Of a stretch of 57,157 bases of DNA, positions 12,764 through 24,032 are shown piece after piece. Position 1 is the first letter of the stretch. Every line of letters begins with the position of its first letter. Origin of the DNA: Basidiobolus ranarum (taxonomy: Eukaryota > Basidiobolomycota > Basidiobolomycetes > Basidiobolales); the NCBI GenBank assembly GCA_040143965.1, contig JASJQH010006886.1, forward strand, positions 1 to 57,157. Reading direction: 5' to 3'. The translations under genes and the position numbers were made by a program. The notes under the pieces were generated by a model. It saw only the letters and a program-made list of their open reading frames with translations. It did no database searches and was not told where the DNA came from.

Positions 12764-13684
12764 TTACAGATTTTCTTCAGGAGTAACTTCGGATTCCTGC
12801 GTTGCTGGGATTTCTTCTGTTTCCTTTAATTTCTCTTTTTCATTGAGCAGTTCTTCATACTTCTGTGCCTTTTCTTCTACTATCTGCCGAGCATTGGCAA
12901 CAGAGATACATGCATTTAATGCTAAAGCGTCCGAATATGTGTTAGCTAAATACTTTTAGTAAACATTGTAAAATACGATACATACCACGCTTAAACTGAG
13001 TTTGGGTTTCACGTAAGGCCGGCGGTGTCAGAAATCCAAACCAAGTAGCCGGGTCACGAATGGGTGCTACATCCTCTTCAACAGAATCTTCGTCGACTTT
13101 CTCTTTAGAGGATGGAATTTTTGATTCTTCGGGTTGAGGCTCCTTTTCTTCTTCATCAGTAGTGGGTTTTTCGGAGGTTGTATCCTTATGGCGTCTTCGT
13201 ATATTCCCTTCAGTCGCTTCCTCGTCTTGAGCTGGTTTGGGTTTTTTTTGAAGTCGAGAAATTTCAAGAAATTCAAGGGCTAAGGCCAAATCGGTTACTG
13301 TTTCAGAGTCATCTTGCTGAACTTCTGGTTTACTAGGAAGTAAAACTTCAGCGAATGAAAAGTGAATTTCCCTTTTAAATTGAACCTTAATACACTTACG
13401 CCACGACAGCACTTGCAGACATTCTAGAGTCATATGAAATTTGAGAAAGCTGACTTGCACCCATAATATACTTAGCTTGGCCCAAATGGAAAAATCCCTT
13501 TCAAGTAAATAAAATTAGAACATAAACACCATGTTGTTTGATAACTCCTCTAATTCTAAAATTTCGAATAAAAGGCTACCTCTTTGAAACAGTTTTTGAG
13601 ATTTTCCAGGTGTGTTTGATAAACATCCATCTCGGACATATACTCCACAAGAGCTGAATCTATTTTGGTTGATAGGCTTTCCAT
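12764..13684 (-). CDS. VMA22: V-ATPase assembly factor Vma22 / CCDC115-like
   Basis: ER-membrane-associated chaperone partner (with Vma12 and Vma21) for assembly of the V-ATPase Vo sector. Four exons (13684-13580, 13497-13400, 13332-12986, 12945-12764) give 243 residues. The N-terminal helix ends in NCFKEGFFHLGQAKYIMGA, matching the family's KEGWLSLAKARYAMG block. A Lys/Glu-rich low-complexity linker is followed by DPATWFGFLTPPALRETQ, equivalent to the diagnostic DPxxWFGxLxPxxLRxxQ of CCDC115/Vma22, and then a C-terminal coiled coil (NARQIVEEKAQKYEELL). The start at 13684 was preferred over an upstream in-frame ATG at 13768, which would add a hydrophobic stretch not found in the family. It is divergent from VPS5, 305 bp away. 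Confidence 0.88.
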
Positions 13685-13989
13685 TAGAGGTAAATTAGAG
13701 AAATAAAACCACACTGCTTGGCTAACAAGCAAGATATAAGGAATAGAAATCAACGGAGAAGGTTCCAAATACTCGGTTACATTTAGTCATATTGCAAATA
13801 AGTAACCTCATTTTATCCATGTTTAAATGGATAGTGGGGGGACTTAAATATTGCAGAGATTGATTGAAATTTATTGAGCATTTAATAGATCAATAGTTTG
13901 AAGTTCAAACTTAAACAGTCAAATAATATATAGTCTAGTGGTTTATTACGTGCAAGTCCACTTCCTTGCCTTTACACTAATTTTTTAAA
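13685..13989. promoter_or_regulatory. shared divergent promoter, Vma22 / Vps5
   Basis: A 305-bp spacer between start codons of two divergently transcribed endomembrane genes. It is AT-rich, with no clear TATA box assignable to either side. Co-expression of V-ATPase assembly and retromer genes from one promoter is an inference from spacing. Confidence 0.4.
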
Positions 13990-16399
13990 ATGGAGAAAGA
14001 GCACTTGGATGAACTGTCAGAATTCTTACGTCCTCATAATTCTTCCGCAAGTCACTTGAATTTCGAATATGACGAACTTAATCCTTTCGCCGACGCAATT
14101 TCAGCCACTTCACTCATTTCCAAGTCTGATAGTTTGCACCACACCGAACTCGAATATCCCATAAGATATACAGAATTTGATGAAGTTAAACCAACCGAAA
14201 ATGAAGAAGAGAGTCTAAGACAATTGGAACAGCTGAAGCTTCAAGAAAAAAATTCTCCAAAGTCTGACAGGGATATTCTTGAAAAAGATGATAAAGAGAC
14301 ACCAAGTCAAAAGCTTGAAGAGAACCAGATTTCTAGTCAGGATCCTGAGAGTATAGCTAATCCGTGGTCTATAACTACCACCCCAGTAGCTTCTTCCGTT
14401 GCTGTTAGACCGGTTAGAAGTATACGTAAGCCCAGTTTTAACATCCTTGCTGACGAATTTGAAGATGTAACTACGGAGAAATCTCCTCAAAAACAAGAAA
14501 CTCAAAAAGAAAGTATACTACCGAAATTGGAATTGAAAGTAGATTTGGACGATAGTAGCGTAAAACAAGAGCAGAAGAACACTGAAACAAAAGAAATCTT
14601 TGACAATTTCTTGGAACCCAATCATAAAGACACCTTCGTAAATGACTCTTCCTCCATAACAGAATCAGAAAGAGCAAAATCTCCACAAGTAAGAGCAATT
14701 CCATTTTCTAACATACTAGATTCTGCAGTTCCTTCTCTAATATGCCTTTTCCACTTACCTCTACTTAATGATAGCCGTCACTTTCTTCACTGCGTGTACC
14801 AGCAACTGGTGTAAGACCTAATTTTGAGGTAACCGTTTCCGATCCACGTCGCATCGGAGATCCAATCAATCCGTATATTGTATATAAAGTGACAACAAAG
14901 GTAGTTACAGCTTTACACCTATATGCTAGCTTGGAGCAATTCTCGAGTAACTACTTCAAGACCACAACGTGCATATCTCTGATAACGAATTGTTTGTAAA
15001 TAATTTGTAGACCACCTCATCCGCTTTTCGTAGTCAGCACCTCTCAGTTAATCGTCGGTACCGTGATTTTCTTTGGCTATATAATCAACTGACTACTGGT
15101 AATCCAGGAGTAATAGTGCCACCTGTCCCTGAAAAGCATGCCCTTGGTAACACCCCCAACTTACTTGACAATACCTTTATGTTTCTAATTCTCAATTTTT
15201 TGTTTAGGACGCTTTCAAGGGGAATTTGTCGAGAGTAGAAGGGCTGCCTTAGAACAATGTCTCATCAAAATCACCGCTCATCCGATGCTTTATGGAGACC
15301 CGGATCTCAAAATATTTCTAGAATCAGAAAACTTTAGCAGAGATGTATATAAATTCCAGATTCCACTCGCTCTAACAACCACTAACCTTTACCTCTAGGT
15401 CAAAGAGCGAAGACGTGATAATTCCAAAGGGATCATGCGTGCTTTTGGGGATGCAGTCTCCAATGCTACAAGTTTCACCAAGTTTGCCGAGACTGATGAG
15501 GTATTATCACCGGCCTATAGACCATGGTTGACATGAATTGAAGATGCTAATAGTAACTGTGTATTAGTGGTTTGAAAATAAGCGTAATCTCCTGGACACC
15601 CTCGCAAGTCAGCTAAAAGCACTATCCAAATCAATCGATGTATTAGCAAAACAACGTAGAGGTAAGATGTTGACGCACTAGATGGCTAATGAACAGCATG
15701 GACCAACTTTGAAAATATAGATTTAGGCTCGTCGCACTTTAATTTGGGTGAAAGCATATACGCTCTATCGAGTGCAGAATTAAACAAAGGTTTGATGCAG
15801 AATCTGATGGGCCTCGGTGAACTCCAGAAGCAGTTAAAATCATTACATGAGAGACAGGTATTGTGAACAAGTACAATCGATTCATTTCTGTTAATACTCC
15901 CGACTTTACTAAGATCACGGTTGAAATATTCCAATATCCACAGACATCCTGCGACCTCATGACGATGGGAAATACCATCTGCGAGTACATCCGGATCATT
16001 GGGTCGATTGAGGTTGCGTTTAATGCCCGCGCCAAAGCATACCAAGTTTGGCAGAGCAGTCTTAGTGAATTGCCAAAAAAACGTACAGCCTTGGAGAAAC
16101 TTCGTGTACAACCACAAACCAGGCCAGAAAAGCTTACATACGCTAGTCAGGACATTAACGAGTGTGAAAGTAGGGTGGAGAATAACAAGTTTGATTATGA
16201 AGAGATTTCGAAACTGATCCGCTCCGAGCTTGATCGTTTCGACAAAGAGAAAGTGGAAGATTTTCGAGATTCGGTGGAAACGTTTTTGCAATCTATGAGC
16301 GAAAATCAATGGGAAATTGTTCAGTTGTGGGAATCATTTTTGAACACTATTAGCCAGGTTCAAGCGCAAATACCAGATGAGGAACCGATTGAAGAATGA
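13990..16399 (+). CDS. VPS5: sorting nexin, retromer Vps5 / SNX1-like (PX-BAR)
   Basis: Retromer membrane-bending subunit that, with Vps17, tubulates endosomes for endosome-to-Golgi retrieval. Eight exons (13990-14688, 14775-14900, 15011-15146, 15208-15344, 15399-15500, 15568-15661, 15721-15857, 15914-16399) give 638 residues. The first ~240 residues are acidic and disordered, as in Vps5/SNX1. The PX domain (about 246-375) includes the PI3P-binding block VNRRYRDF (RRYRDF at 290-295) and VIVPPVPEK. The BAR region (about 395-630) has GESIYALSSAELNKGL and CEYIRIIGSI...FNARAKAYQVWQ, typical of SNX-BAR proteins. Exon 1 was ended at the canonical GTAAGA donor at 14689; reading on would stop soon after. 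Exon phases all agree. SNX1/2/Vps5 is much better supported than Mvp1 or Snx4. Confidence 0.93.
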
Positions 16400-16822
16400 C
16401 TATCTTTTTACGAAGCGAGTGAATACCTGATGTAAGTTTATTGTGAACGGGGCCATTCTCTTATTGACCGACTGTTTCGTTTGTGTTGGCTGCATGATCC
16501 CAAAATAGAGCCATTTGTTACTAAAGTGAGCTTACATCGACAACCTAATAATCTCTTTATAGTCAGATAATGATTCGTGACCACCTATATCCAGGTTTTT
16601 TGTTTTATCTTGTACATAATAAAAGACCTACACTCGTCTTTGCAGTGTCACTTGATGGATTAGCCAGAGTATACTAAATCGATTTTTAGGGTGCATCCCT
16701 GGATCTGCGTGACAAAGAAGAGATTTGGGGTGGGGTAGATACAAAAGAACATCCAGAGTGATTATATTATTTCTCTTTCTTTCCAATTTGTGGTTGACAC
16801 TCTTCGATCTATTATAACAGAA
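16400..16822. other. intergenic, VPS5 3' end and uL23 promoter
   Basis: Contains the VPS5 terminator region and the ribosomal protein promoter; pyrimidine-rich sequence lies just upstream of the uL23 start. Nothing else recognised. Confidence 0.55.
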
Positions 16823-17531
16823 ATGGCTCCTAAAGCTAAAGGTACTTGACATATCCAACAGTATAACCTTATTATTATCGCAATGGATATTCCTCACAAC
16901 CCAGTATTGAATGTAGAGAGGAATTGAAATTTTCTTTATTTATGGATTTACACATCCATCCATCTATCTGATATTCATGAATCTACTTTAGTTTATTCCC
17001 ATTTGATTGTATTTCTCCTCTCCCTTGCTTTACTACTTTCGAAATAATATTAGATTGAGTTGAAATCATTTGAGTATTGACACGCTTTCGTCTTTTTTAG
17101 TTGCTTCAGAGAAGAACAAGGCTCTTGCCGCCAAGAAGGCTGCCTTGAAGGGTACCCACGGATCTGCTCTCCGCAAGGTTCGTACCTCTACCACCTTCCG
17201 TCTCCCCAAGACTCTTCGTCTTGCTCGTGCCCCTCGTTACCCTCGCAAGTCGGTTCCTAGCGCCCCCCGTATGGACCAATATGAGGTTGTCCGTAGCCCT
17301 TTGAACACCGAAACTGCTATTAAGAAGATTGAAGACAACAACACCTTAGTTTTCTTGTGCGACGTTCGTGCCAACAAGCGTCAAATTCGTGAAGCTGTTA
17401 AGCGTCTTTATGATGTCGAAGCTGCCAAGATCAACACCCTTATTCGTCCTGATGGTCAAAAGAAGGCCTACGTACGTCTTACTGCTGATGTTGACGCTTT
17501 GGATGTCGCTAACAAGATTGGTTTCATTTAA
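16823..17531 (+). CDS. RPL25: 60S ribosomal protein uL23 (L23a/L25)
   Basis: Large-subunit protein at the peptide exit tunnel, binding 25S rRNA and contacting SRP. Exon 1 (16823-16841) encodes MAPKAK; a 259-nt intron (16842-17100), much longer than neighbouring introns, separates it from exon 2 (17101-17531). The product is 149 residues with the eukaryote-specific basic N-terminal extension ([16 protein letters not shown]) and the conserved core ([56 protein letters not shown]). Codon use looks highly biased (GCC, AAG, CGT), as expected for high expression. Confidence 0.97.
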
Positions 17532-18049
17532 ACATTTGAAATACAAACATATTTTATGGTGACCACGATCTTTTTATTTATTAATAAATTATTTGGTCTA
17601 TAGCTTGTTGGATATGTACTTGGTAACTTTAACTTTAGAAGAGATCGTTTCAGGTCTCTCTTTTGACTTGCCATTCAAATCGTGTGTGATCTTCAAATTT
17701 GATCTGTGTGGTATCTCGTGATATGTATTTAGTAATAATGTAATGGTTGAACCTTAATTCATTTGAGAATAGCATCTACTAATATCCTAAAAGATATTCT
17801 AATTCCAATACTTGATAAAAATCGAATTTGATGAGTTTCGGTGAATTTTCGATACCCATAGTAACCAACGCAACATATATATGTAAGGATTTTCCAGTGG
17901 ATTTATAAGAAATATAAAGAGATTTCACTTCTTTTTTTTTGTACATGAAAAAAAGAGTAATGAGTGTACGAGATATGAGGGGAAATGGAAAGGGAAAGGG
18001 GAGAAGGAAGAGGTGAGAAAGTTGATATATTAAACGATGTAAATGTCAT
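17532..18049. other. intergenic between convergent uL23 and PP1
   Basis: Shared 3' region. A purine run at 17987-18013 is a pyrimidine tract in the PP1 3' UTR. AT-rich otherwise. Confidence 0.55.
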
Positions 18050-19380
18050 TTAGAGAACCTTAGCCATGTCCTTTTTCTTTTTACCACGAGGTGGAGTAAT
18101 TGGTCGGCCCGCGCTCATTCCACCGTAAGCATACTTTTGTTTCTTTTCTGCTGGTTTCAGGATCTGTAGGAAAAGGAGGGAAATGGTTGGTTGGTTATAT
18201 TGAATAAGGTGATTTAAACACGATACGAGACACATACCTGGAATGAGCACATTAAAGTCTCATCAACGCTCATCATAGCTCCGGCGTTATCAAATTCACC
18301 GCAATAGTTGGGCGCGGAGAAGAGTGTGACTAATTGTCTTTTTGCAAAGAATTCATATCCATCTTCTACAACTTGATGGGCACGACAAATCAAATCCATA
18401 TCGTGCTTTTGCAAGAATTTCCCTACAATATCTCCACCAAATGTGAAAGAAACACCGCGATCGTTTTCGCTCCAACCTGAGATATCTTTGTCGGGATCGG
18501 ACCATAATAAATCACATAAAAGTCCTGAAAATAGAATCACCTTATATTAGCAAGAAGCAGAAGATTCATTGAAGTAAATCCTTTTACCGGTGTCAGGAAC
18601 GTCGGTTGGTCTCATAATACGGCGGATTTGTTCCATATTTTGAAGATCAGGTGAAATACCACCATGCATACAAAGGATCTTCTCATCAATCACAGCAGAG
18701 ACTGGCAGACAATTAAAGCAGTCGGTGAATGTTTTCCACAACTTGATGTTGTATCGACGCTTGCCTAAAGAGGGACAAGAAGGTCAGCACAAACGACCTG
18801 GCCAATAGATCTGAGATACACATACATTCATCATAGAAACCGTAGATACGGTTGATGCTAGCACATTCATGATTGCCACGAAGAATGAAGAAATTCTCGG
18901 GATATTTAATTTTGTATGCTAATAGAAGGCAAATGGTTTCAAGCGATTGCTTGCCACGATCCACGTAATCCCCTAAAAAGAGATAATTTGCCTCTGGGGG
19001 AAAGCCGCCATATTCGAAAAGTCGCAGAAGATCATAGTATTGGCCGTGGATATCGCCTAAATCATCTCGTAAGCTACAATACACAAACAAGCAAGGCCAA
19101 AAACCCAACCTACCGCAAACCTTAATCGGTGCTTCCAGTTCTAGTAAAGTGGGCTGACTCATAAATACTTCTCGAGCGGTGGTACAGAGCCATCTGATTT
19201 CATGTTCAGCTAACTGCACTTGTTTACCAGGACGACAACCTCGAACTGTTTATTAAAGAGATGAAGATGATGATGAAATCAGTTAGATGCTCTCCGAAAA
19301 CAAGTGCGTTGGAGACGATTCTTACCTTCCAAGAGTCGGTCAATTATAGAATCAATATTAACTTCTGTATTGTCAGCCAT
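18050..19380 (-). CDS. GLC7: protein phosphatase 1 catalytic subunit
   Basis: Ser/Thr phosphatase controlling glycogen metabolism, mitosis, mRNA 3' processing and many other processes through regulatory subunits. Six exons (19380-19326, 19245-19114, 19056-18826, 18764-18588, 18524-18238, 18163-18050) give 331 residues, the usual PP1 length. Metal-binding and catalytic blocks are complete: GDIHGQ, GDYVDRG, RGNHE, the HGG motif and [24 protein letters not shown] C-lobe residues. The loop [14 protein letters not shown] carries the toxin-reactive Cys shared with PP1. The C-terminus has PITPPR, the Thr-Pro-Pro site phosphorylated by Cdk1 in PP1 orthologues, then a Lys-rich tail. Several exon junctions fall inside invariant motifs, which fixes the splice model. 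Confidence 0.97.
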
Positions 19381-20170
19381 TCCAAAATATAAGATTATCT
19401 TTCAATTTACACGAAATCGAAGAAAGAATGATTTTTCGGTTTGAAGAAATAAACTCTGTGAAAAAGTAAGCATGTGTCAACGTGATGCAGAAAAGGGATG
19501 AAGTGAACTTGAATGACCACATACATTACACGATTATTTAGTAACAAGAATGGTTTGGTGTCAAACTAAGGAGTCTGTCAAATGATGTATGAATATACAA
19601 ATAGTCAAAAACCCCCACCAAAGATGGATGGATGTAGTATAAGATATTACTTTTAAACGAGTGAAGTTGTATTTAACACTGACCAAGAGTCAACCTTACT
19701 GAGCATAGAGCAAACACGTAGAAGTTTTGTTGTTATGGACCAATGATCATGGATATGTTGAGAAATGTTTACTCTGATTTTGCATCTGAGATCCGGATTC
19801 CGGATTCTGGTGGATTTCTTCGCTTCTGTTTAGATAGTAAACAATGGGGCTATTGATTGTAAAACTCTCCTATTGCTGACGTATCCTGCATAAATCATGG
19901 ACAATAGTGAAGCTTTATTCAGCGTCGTCCCTTTTTGTGCTGATTTAAACAAGGATATAATGCAGACTAAACACGAAAATAAGCCATTCTGCTCACAATG
20001 TATGCTTATATTGAGTATCACATAGAGTACAGAAGAACAGTGGATGTGAAGAGAAAACTCGTTCTTTATTGATCGCAAGATTACTCAAAATAAAATGGAA
20101 CAGAATTCGAGGTAAAGGGCACAAAGGTCCTACATAGCCGTAAGTCTTCCATTTTTCAGGGATTTACCAT
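19381..20170. other. intergenic, PP1 promoter and eL29 3' region
   Basis: About 0.8 kb between two minus-strand genes. The ORF at 19830-20078 lacks motifs and is not supported. No repeat or RNA gene seen. Confidence 0.5.
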
Positions 20171-20359
20171 TTATTGTTGAGCATCCTTAGCGGCTCTAAC
20201 GGCAGCTTGGGTGCCCTTCTTGGCAAAACGCTGGTTACGAAGGAACTTTGGGTCGACACCTCTGAGAGAAGGATGACGTTGAGCCCTGGGCTTCTTGATA
20301 CCGTTACGGTGAGCCTTGCGGTTTTGGTTGTGGTTGGTGTGATTCTTTGACTTGGCCAT
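20171..20359 (-). CDS. RPL29: 60S ribosomal protein eL29
   Basis: Small basic large-subunit protein, 62 residues, single coding exon. It begins [20 protein letters not shown], matching the family's N-terminal signature, and continues with GIKKP and [19 protein letters not shown]. The 5' UTR appears to contain an intron (20380-20541). It lies head to head with the ataxin-10 gene. Confidence 0.97.
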   Translation of the reverse strand: MAKSKNHTNHNQNRKAHRNGIKKPRAQRHPSLRGVDPKFLRNQRFAKKGTQAAVRAAKDAQQ

Positions 20360-20379
20360 GTCGCTTTACAACCTCGATA

Positions 20380-20541
20380 CTAATACATAAATTCACGTTA
20401 GTACTCCATAAATGATATAGAATGTTGAGAACATCGTAGGGTTGCTTTCAAAGTAAACATAACCACTCTGGCCGCTTAACTGCAATAATTATTGATGGAT
20501 GGAAGAAACTAAAAAACGGGTAAAAATCTATATACGCATAC
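20380..20541 (-). other. probable 5' UTR intron of eL29
   Basis: On the minus strand a CAAG|GTATGC donor at 20541 pairs with a TATTAG acceptor ending at 20380, and a perfect TACTAAC branch sequence lies about 20 nt before the acceptor. The 162-nt intron would leave 20 nt of leader before the eL29 ATG. Introns at or next to the start codon are common in fungal ribosomal protein genes and also occur in uL23 and uS15 here. Confidence 0.65.
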
Positions 20542-20809
20542 CTTGACTGGGAGTCGGTAGCGGAAAGGAGGACTTCACTCTTGTCAGTTGGATATTTTTA
20601 TTGCACCTGTTCGCCCAGCCAAAGTTAGATCAGTCCAATCTGAAGATTTTTCGCAAAAAAAAATCCCATTCGACAGGGGATTGATCCTTTTTGATCTCAA
20701 CTGCAAGTTATCGAAGAATAATACCAAGTGCAAATTCCATTTTGATTTCGACAAAACCGAGATTCATAGACAGTTTAGTAGTCCCTTCAAACTTTCAGTA
20801 TTCTAGACA

Positions 20810-22760
20810 ATGGCTTTAAATTTGAATCTGTCCGAACCGGACCTCATCGTAGAACTTAATGATTTCGAATGTGAAGTGAGGAATTCTGTAGAAAAAAGGT
20901 AGACCTTTGTTTACGTACCTTTGTGTCACTAGTGGTAGCATTAACTCTTTTTGTCAGAGCTGAGATTCAAGTTCAACTTTGGAATCAGTTGAACGAGCTA
21001 TTCGACTCTTACTTCGCAAATTTTGGAGAGAATATTTCCATTATTAGTGGAATTGTAAAGATTTGGCGTACCTTAGTTGCTCAAGTTCCTAACAATCAAA
21101 ATAATGCAGTGTAAGTTGGTGTTCTGGTCTTATTGTAGTGGAATTTTGATTTATGTTCTGTCTACTAGTGCTCAGAAAGTTCATGTAAAACTAGAAAAAG
21201 CAATAATCGAATTGTTGAAGCTCGAAAATGAGCAGAGTCCTAATGAGGTAAGTGTAATCTTATACGACGAAGGACTAATGGTAGTATGTTCGTTTGTTCA
21301 TATGTATTCCACCTGTAGGAAGAAATCAAGTGTTTACGTTTCTCAATCCAAGCGTTATCGAATATGGTGACTGGAAATTCGGAAACTCAGAAGATTGTCT
21401 GGAGTGATTTAATCTCAAGAGAAGAAGACTTTGATTTACTTGGGTAAGGTCACTACGTTAAAGTTGTATGGCGTAAATAACGCGACCATTAATCTTGGAC
21501 AATATCTTGATAGCGGAGTGTTAAAATGTAAAGATACTTCAGCTGTCACGGTGGTACTTGTGTTGATATTCAATTGTATCCACGGTGTTGGGAGTCGTAG
21601 CAGGTAATACGGTAGATTTTTCTCGAAAACACGACATTTACTAACGAGGTCTCAAAAAGTGAAGAGTTTGTTACTTCAGCAGTTGGCATTGCTCTTATAC
21701 GAAGCATGTTGCAATTGGCAGAGTCCACTCTTGATAATGAAGAATCGAAGACATTTGAACTAGTGTAAGTGCAATCTTATACTGGCACATTTAATACACA
21801 CTAACCTCATTTAATTTAGCTATGGAATCGTAACTCGATTAATCGAACAAGGTCATTATTCCATCCTATTCGAGAGGCTTGCAGAGGCATCTGGTACAAT
21901 CAGTTTTGATCAATCTATTCTGCTAAAAATTCTCGACGCAAGACTTAGTTCTGACGAGCAAGCAGAAGAATTGATTGATGATTCTACTATTAGTCACATG
22001 ATCAAGTCGTTTATCAAAGTTGCAGGATTCGCAGTAGATGTTTTGAAAAAGACGGAACTCACAGTCTCAGACTATGGAGTGGGCGAGATGAGTATCGCGT
22101 ATTCCGCGATTGTGTTATTCCTGCAAACTTTTTCAAAGCTTACACACAACCCAAATATCGAGCTCGCAAACAAATGCACTAGAGAAGGACTTTTAGCTGC
22201 CGTTATTAGCTTGTTAGGGGAGGCTGAAAGAGTATTTCCTAGAATCGCCAAAGCAACTACCACTCCTCCCGAGTTTACTACAGATAATGATACAAACAAG
22301 GGGGCCGAAGGATTTGCGTATATAAAGCGAGACATTATTCGACTTATAGGTAATCTTAGTTACGAAAACAAGTTCGTTCAGGATGAGGTATGCTATGTTA
22401 TCTCACCATTATCATATGTTGAATGGCTACCAAACTTTCCCACTTAGACACGTGATCTCGGTGGCTTGGCTCTGGTATTAAGCAATTGTAATATTGATGA
22501 CCGTAACCCATGTAAGTTGAATTTTTCTATTATCGTAATGCATCGTTTTTCTTATCTGTGCTGTTGTGTTAGACATTCGAGAGTACGCAATCTTTGCCGT
22601 TCGAAGTCTCCTCCAAAATAACCCAGAAAACCAAAAGTTGGTGGAGGAAATGAAGCCTATCAACGCTGTCCAACATCCGGTGTTGGAGGAAGTGGGTGTC
22701 AGAACAGAGCTTGAGAATGGAAAAATCAAGTTGAATTATACTGGTCCGGCTCCCAAGTGA
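20810..22760 (+). CDS. ATXN10: ataxin-10 family protein (Ctr86-like)
   Basis: Armadillo-like helical protein; family members are linked to cytokinesis and cilia in animals, and to the essential Ctr86/Copper-transport-related 86 in yeast. Nine exons (20810-20898, 20958-21110, 21169-21247, 21319-21443, 21514-21603, 21660-21764, 21820-22387, 22448-22511, 22573-22760) give 486 residues. The C-terminal ataxin-10 domain is clear: FAYIKRDIIRLIGNLSYENK, the junction QDETRDLGGLALVLSNCNID, then NPYIREYAIFAVRSLLQNN. The N-terminal two thirds is a helical repeat with weaker conservation, so internal splice choices there are less certain. The acceptor at 21659 was chosen because it follows a TACTAAC branch site and keeps frame. 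Divergent from eL29. Confidence 0.88.
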
Positions 22761-23234
22761 ACGCACTGATTGGCTTGGTGCTAATTACAGTGAATTTTCT
22801 GAGTCGGCTTCATCTGCCACCTCTTGATCCTGTACAAACTTTGACGAAAATAGAGAACTTTATTGATAATATACACATACAGCGGTGATCTTCTCGACTT
22901 TTTATCCGCACATCTCGGCTCATCTCAATTCATGATAATTTCAAAGATAAAGTAAAGCATATAATACGCTCACCTTTAGATATTAAATTTATTTAGATTA
23001 GTCATTGACAGTATACAGTGGGAAGTGCTTCAATCTATGTATTGTATATAAGAATCATATAGCACATATCATGGGTTTGCTAGGGGGTACGAGAAGCTTC
23101 AGAATAAACCTGCTTTAAATAGCCAGATAAACCGGTTTAAAATTTACGTAATACCACTCTTTTACATACAGAAAGCTGACCGGATTGCGGAAGAGACACA
23201 GATTAAAAAGGTAAATAGCAAAGAGAGATCGACT
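22761..23234. other. intergenic between convergent genes
   Basis: 3' region between ataxin-10 (+) and the DUF7729-like gene (-). No other feature seen. Confidence 0.55.
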
Positions 23235-24032
23235 CTACATAATATCTCTAAACAGGGTCGCCACCAAGGTTGTTAGAGTTAGCCATATTAAGGTTGGAAG
23301 AAAAGGGTGCATCGAGGAAGCGCTGTTCATATGATTCTTCAACATTTTGGCATAGGCATTCCCGCATTGTTGGGTCATCAACATCTTTGAACTATCGAAG
23401 GATTTTCTTAGAGGGTTAAGATATTGTGAGCCAAACCGACTGTAGAGGTTCATTATTTGTTGTGAGCAAGAAGTACACAACTGAGGTACTCCGTTTTTAC
23501 CGTTCCCTAATTGATGACCGTATGGCATGAAAAAAACATCTAGTTGAGAGCGTCGAGTTACTGCTTCGACAAAGCAATATTCATCTTCTGGATTCTTCAA
23601 GCAACCAGCTCTCTGCATAAGATGGTAATTTACAAATGAGATATACATGGTTGTAGCCACTTTGTTCCCTTTCTTCATATCGTTTCCACAATATTGGGTT
23701 TTGACGAATTCACTTCGCATATCTTTGAATACCTTTTCACACATCTTATCACTTCCAGGCACACATATCTCGTCAATTACAGGTGCGATGGAGCTGGCGT
23801 TTTTCGCAAGATCAGCAAATCCTCGGGACAAAGTCAAGTAAAATGAAAATGGTTTACAAGCTTGGAAATCATCTGAAGCCAGCACTTGGTGAATATAGGA
23901 TTGGCATCCTTCGGTTAAGTCATTCTCTCCGAGTGTGCCCAGAAGAACAGGCAAAGTGGCGTATGCTTCTCTGAGTAGCACAGTCAACATAAGGGAAACG
24001 AACACAAGATTATTTACATTAAAAGAATGCAT
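23235..24032 (-). CDS. secreted/GPI-anchored Cys-rich protein, DUF7729-like
   Basis: Intronless, 265 residues. An N-terminal signal peptide (hydrophobic core at about 8-20, cleavage likely after AYA) is followed by an ectodomain with about a dozen cysteines, then a C-terminal hydrophobic segment (about 243-260) preceded by NSASS, a plausible GPI omega-site region. The overall pattern (a Cys pair around CQSYIHQVL...FQAC, then IDEICVPG...MCEKVF, AGCLKNPEDEYCFVEA and LCTSC) resembles fungal DUF7729 secreted proteins whose function is unknown. Expected at the cell surface or wall. Because only fold-level similarity was judged by eye, the family name is moderately certain while secretion is well supported. 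Confidence 0.75.
   Translation of the reverse strand: MHSFNVNNLVFVSLMLTVLLREAYATLPVLLGTLGENDLTEGCQSYIHQVLASDDFQACKPFSFYLTLSRGFADLAKNASSIAPVIDEICVPGSDKMCEKVFKDMRSEFVKTQYCGNDMKKGNKVATTMYISFVNYHLMQRAGCLKNPEDEYCFVEAVTRRSQLDVFFMPYGHQLGNGKNGVPQLCTSCSQQIMNLYSRFGSQYLNPLRKSFDSSKMLMTQQCGNAYAKMLKNHMNSASSMHPFLPTLIWLTLTTLVATLFRDIM

Noticed and set aside
20588-20806. 72-codon ORF directly upstream of ataxin-10
   Set aside because: Lies in the divergent promoter/leader; no recognisable features. At most an upstream ORF.
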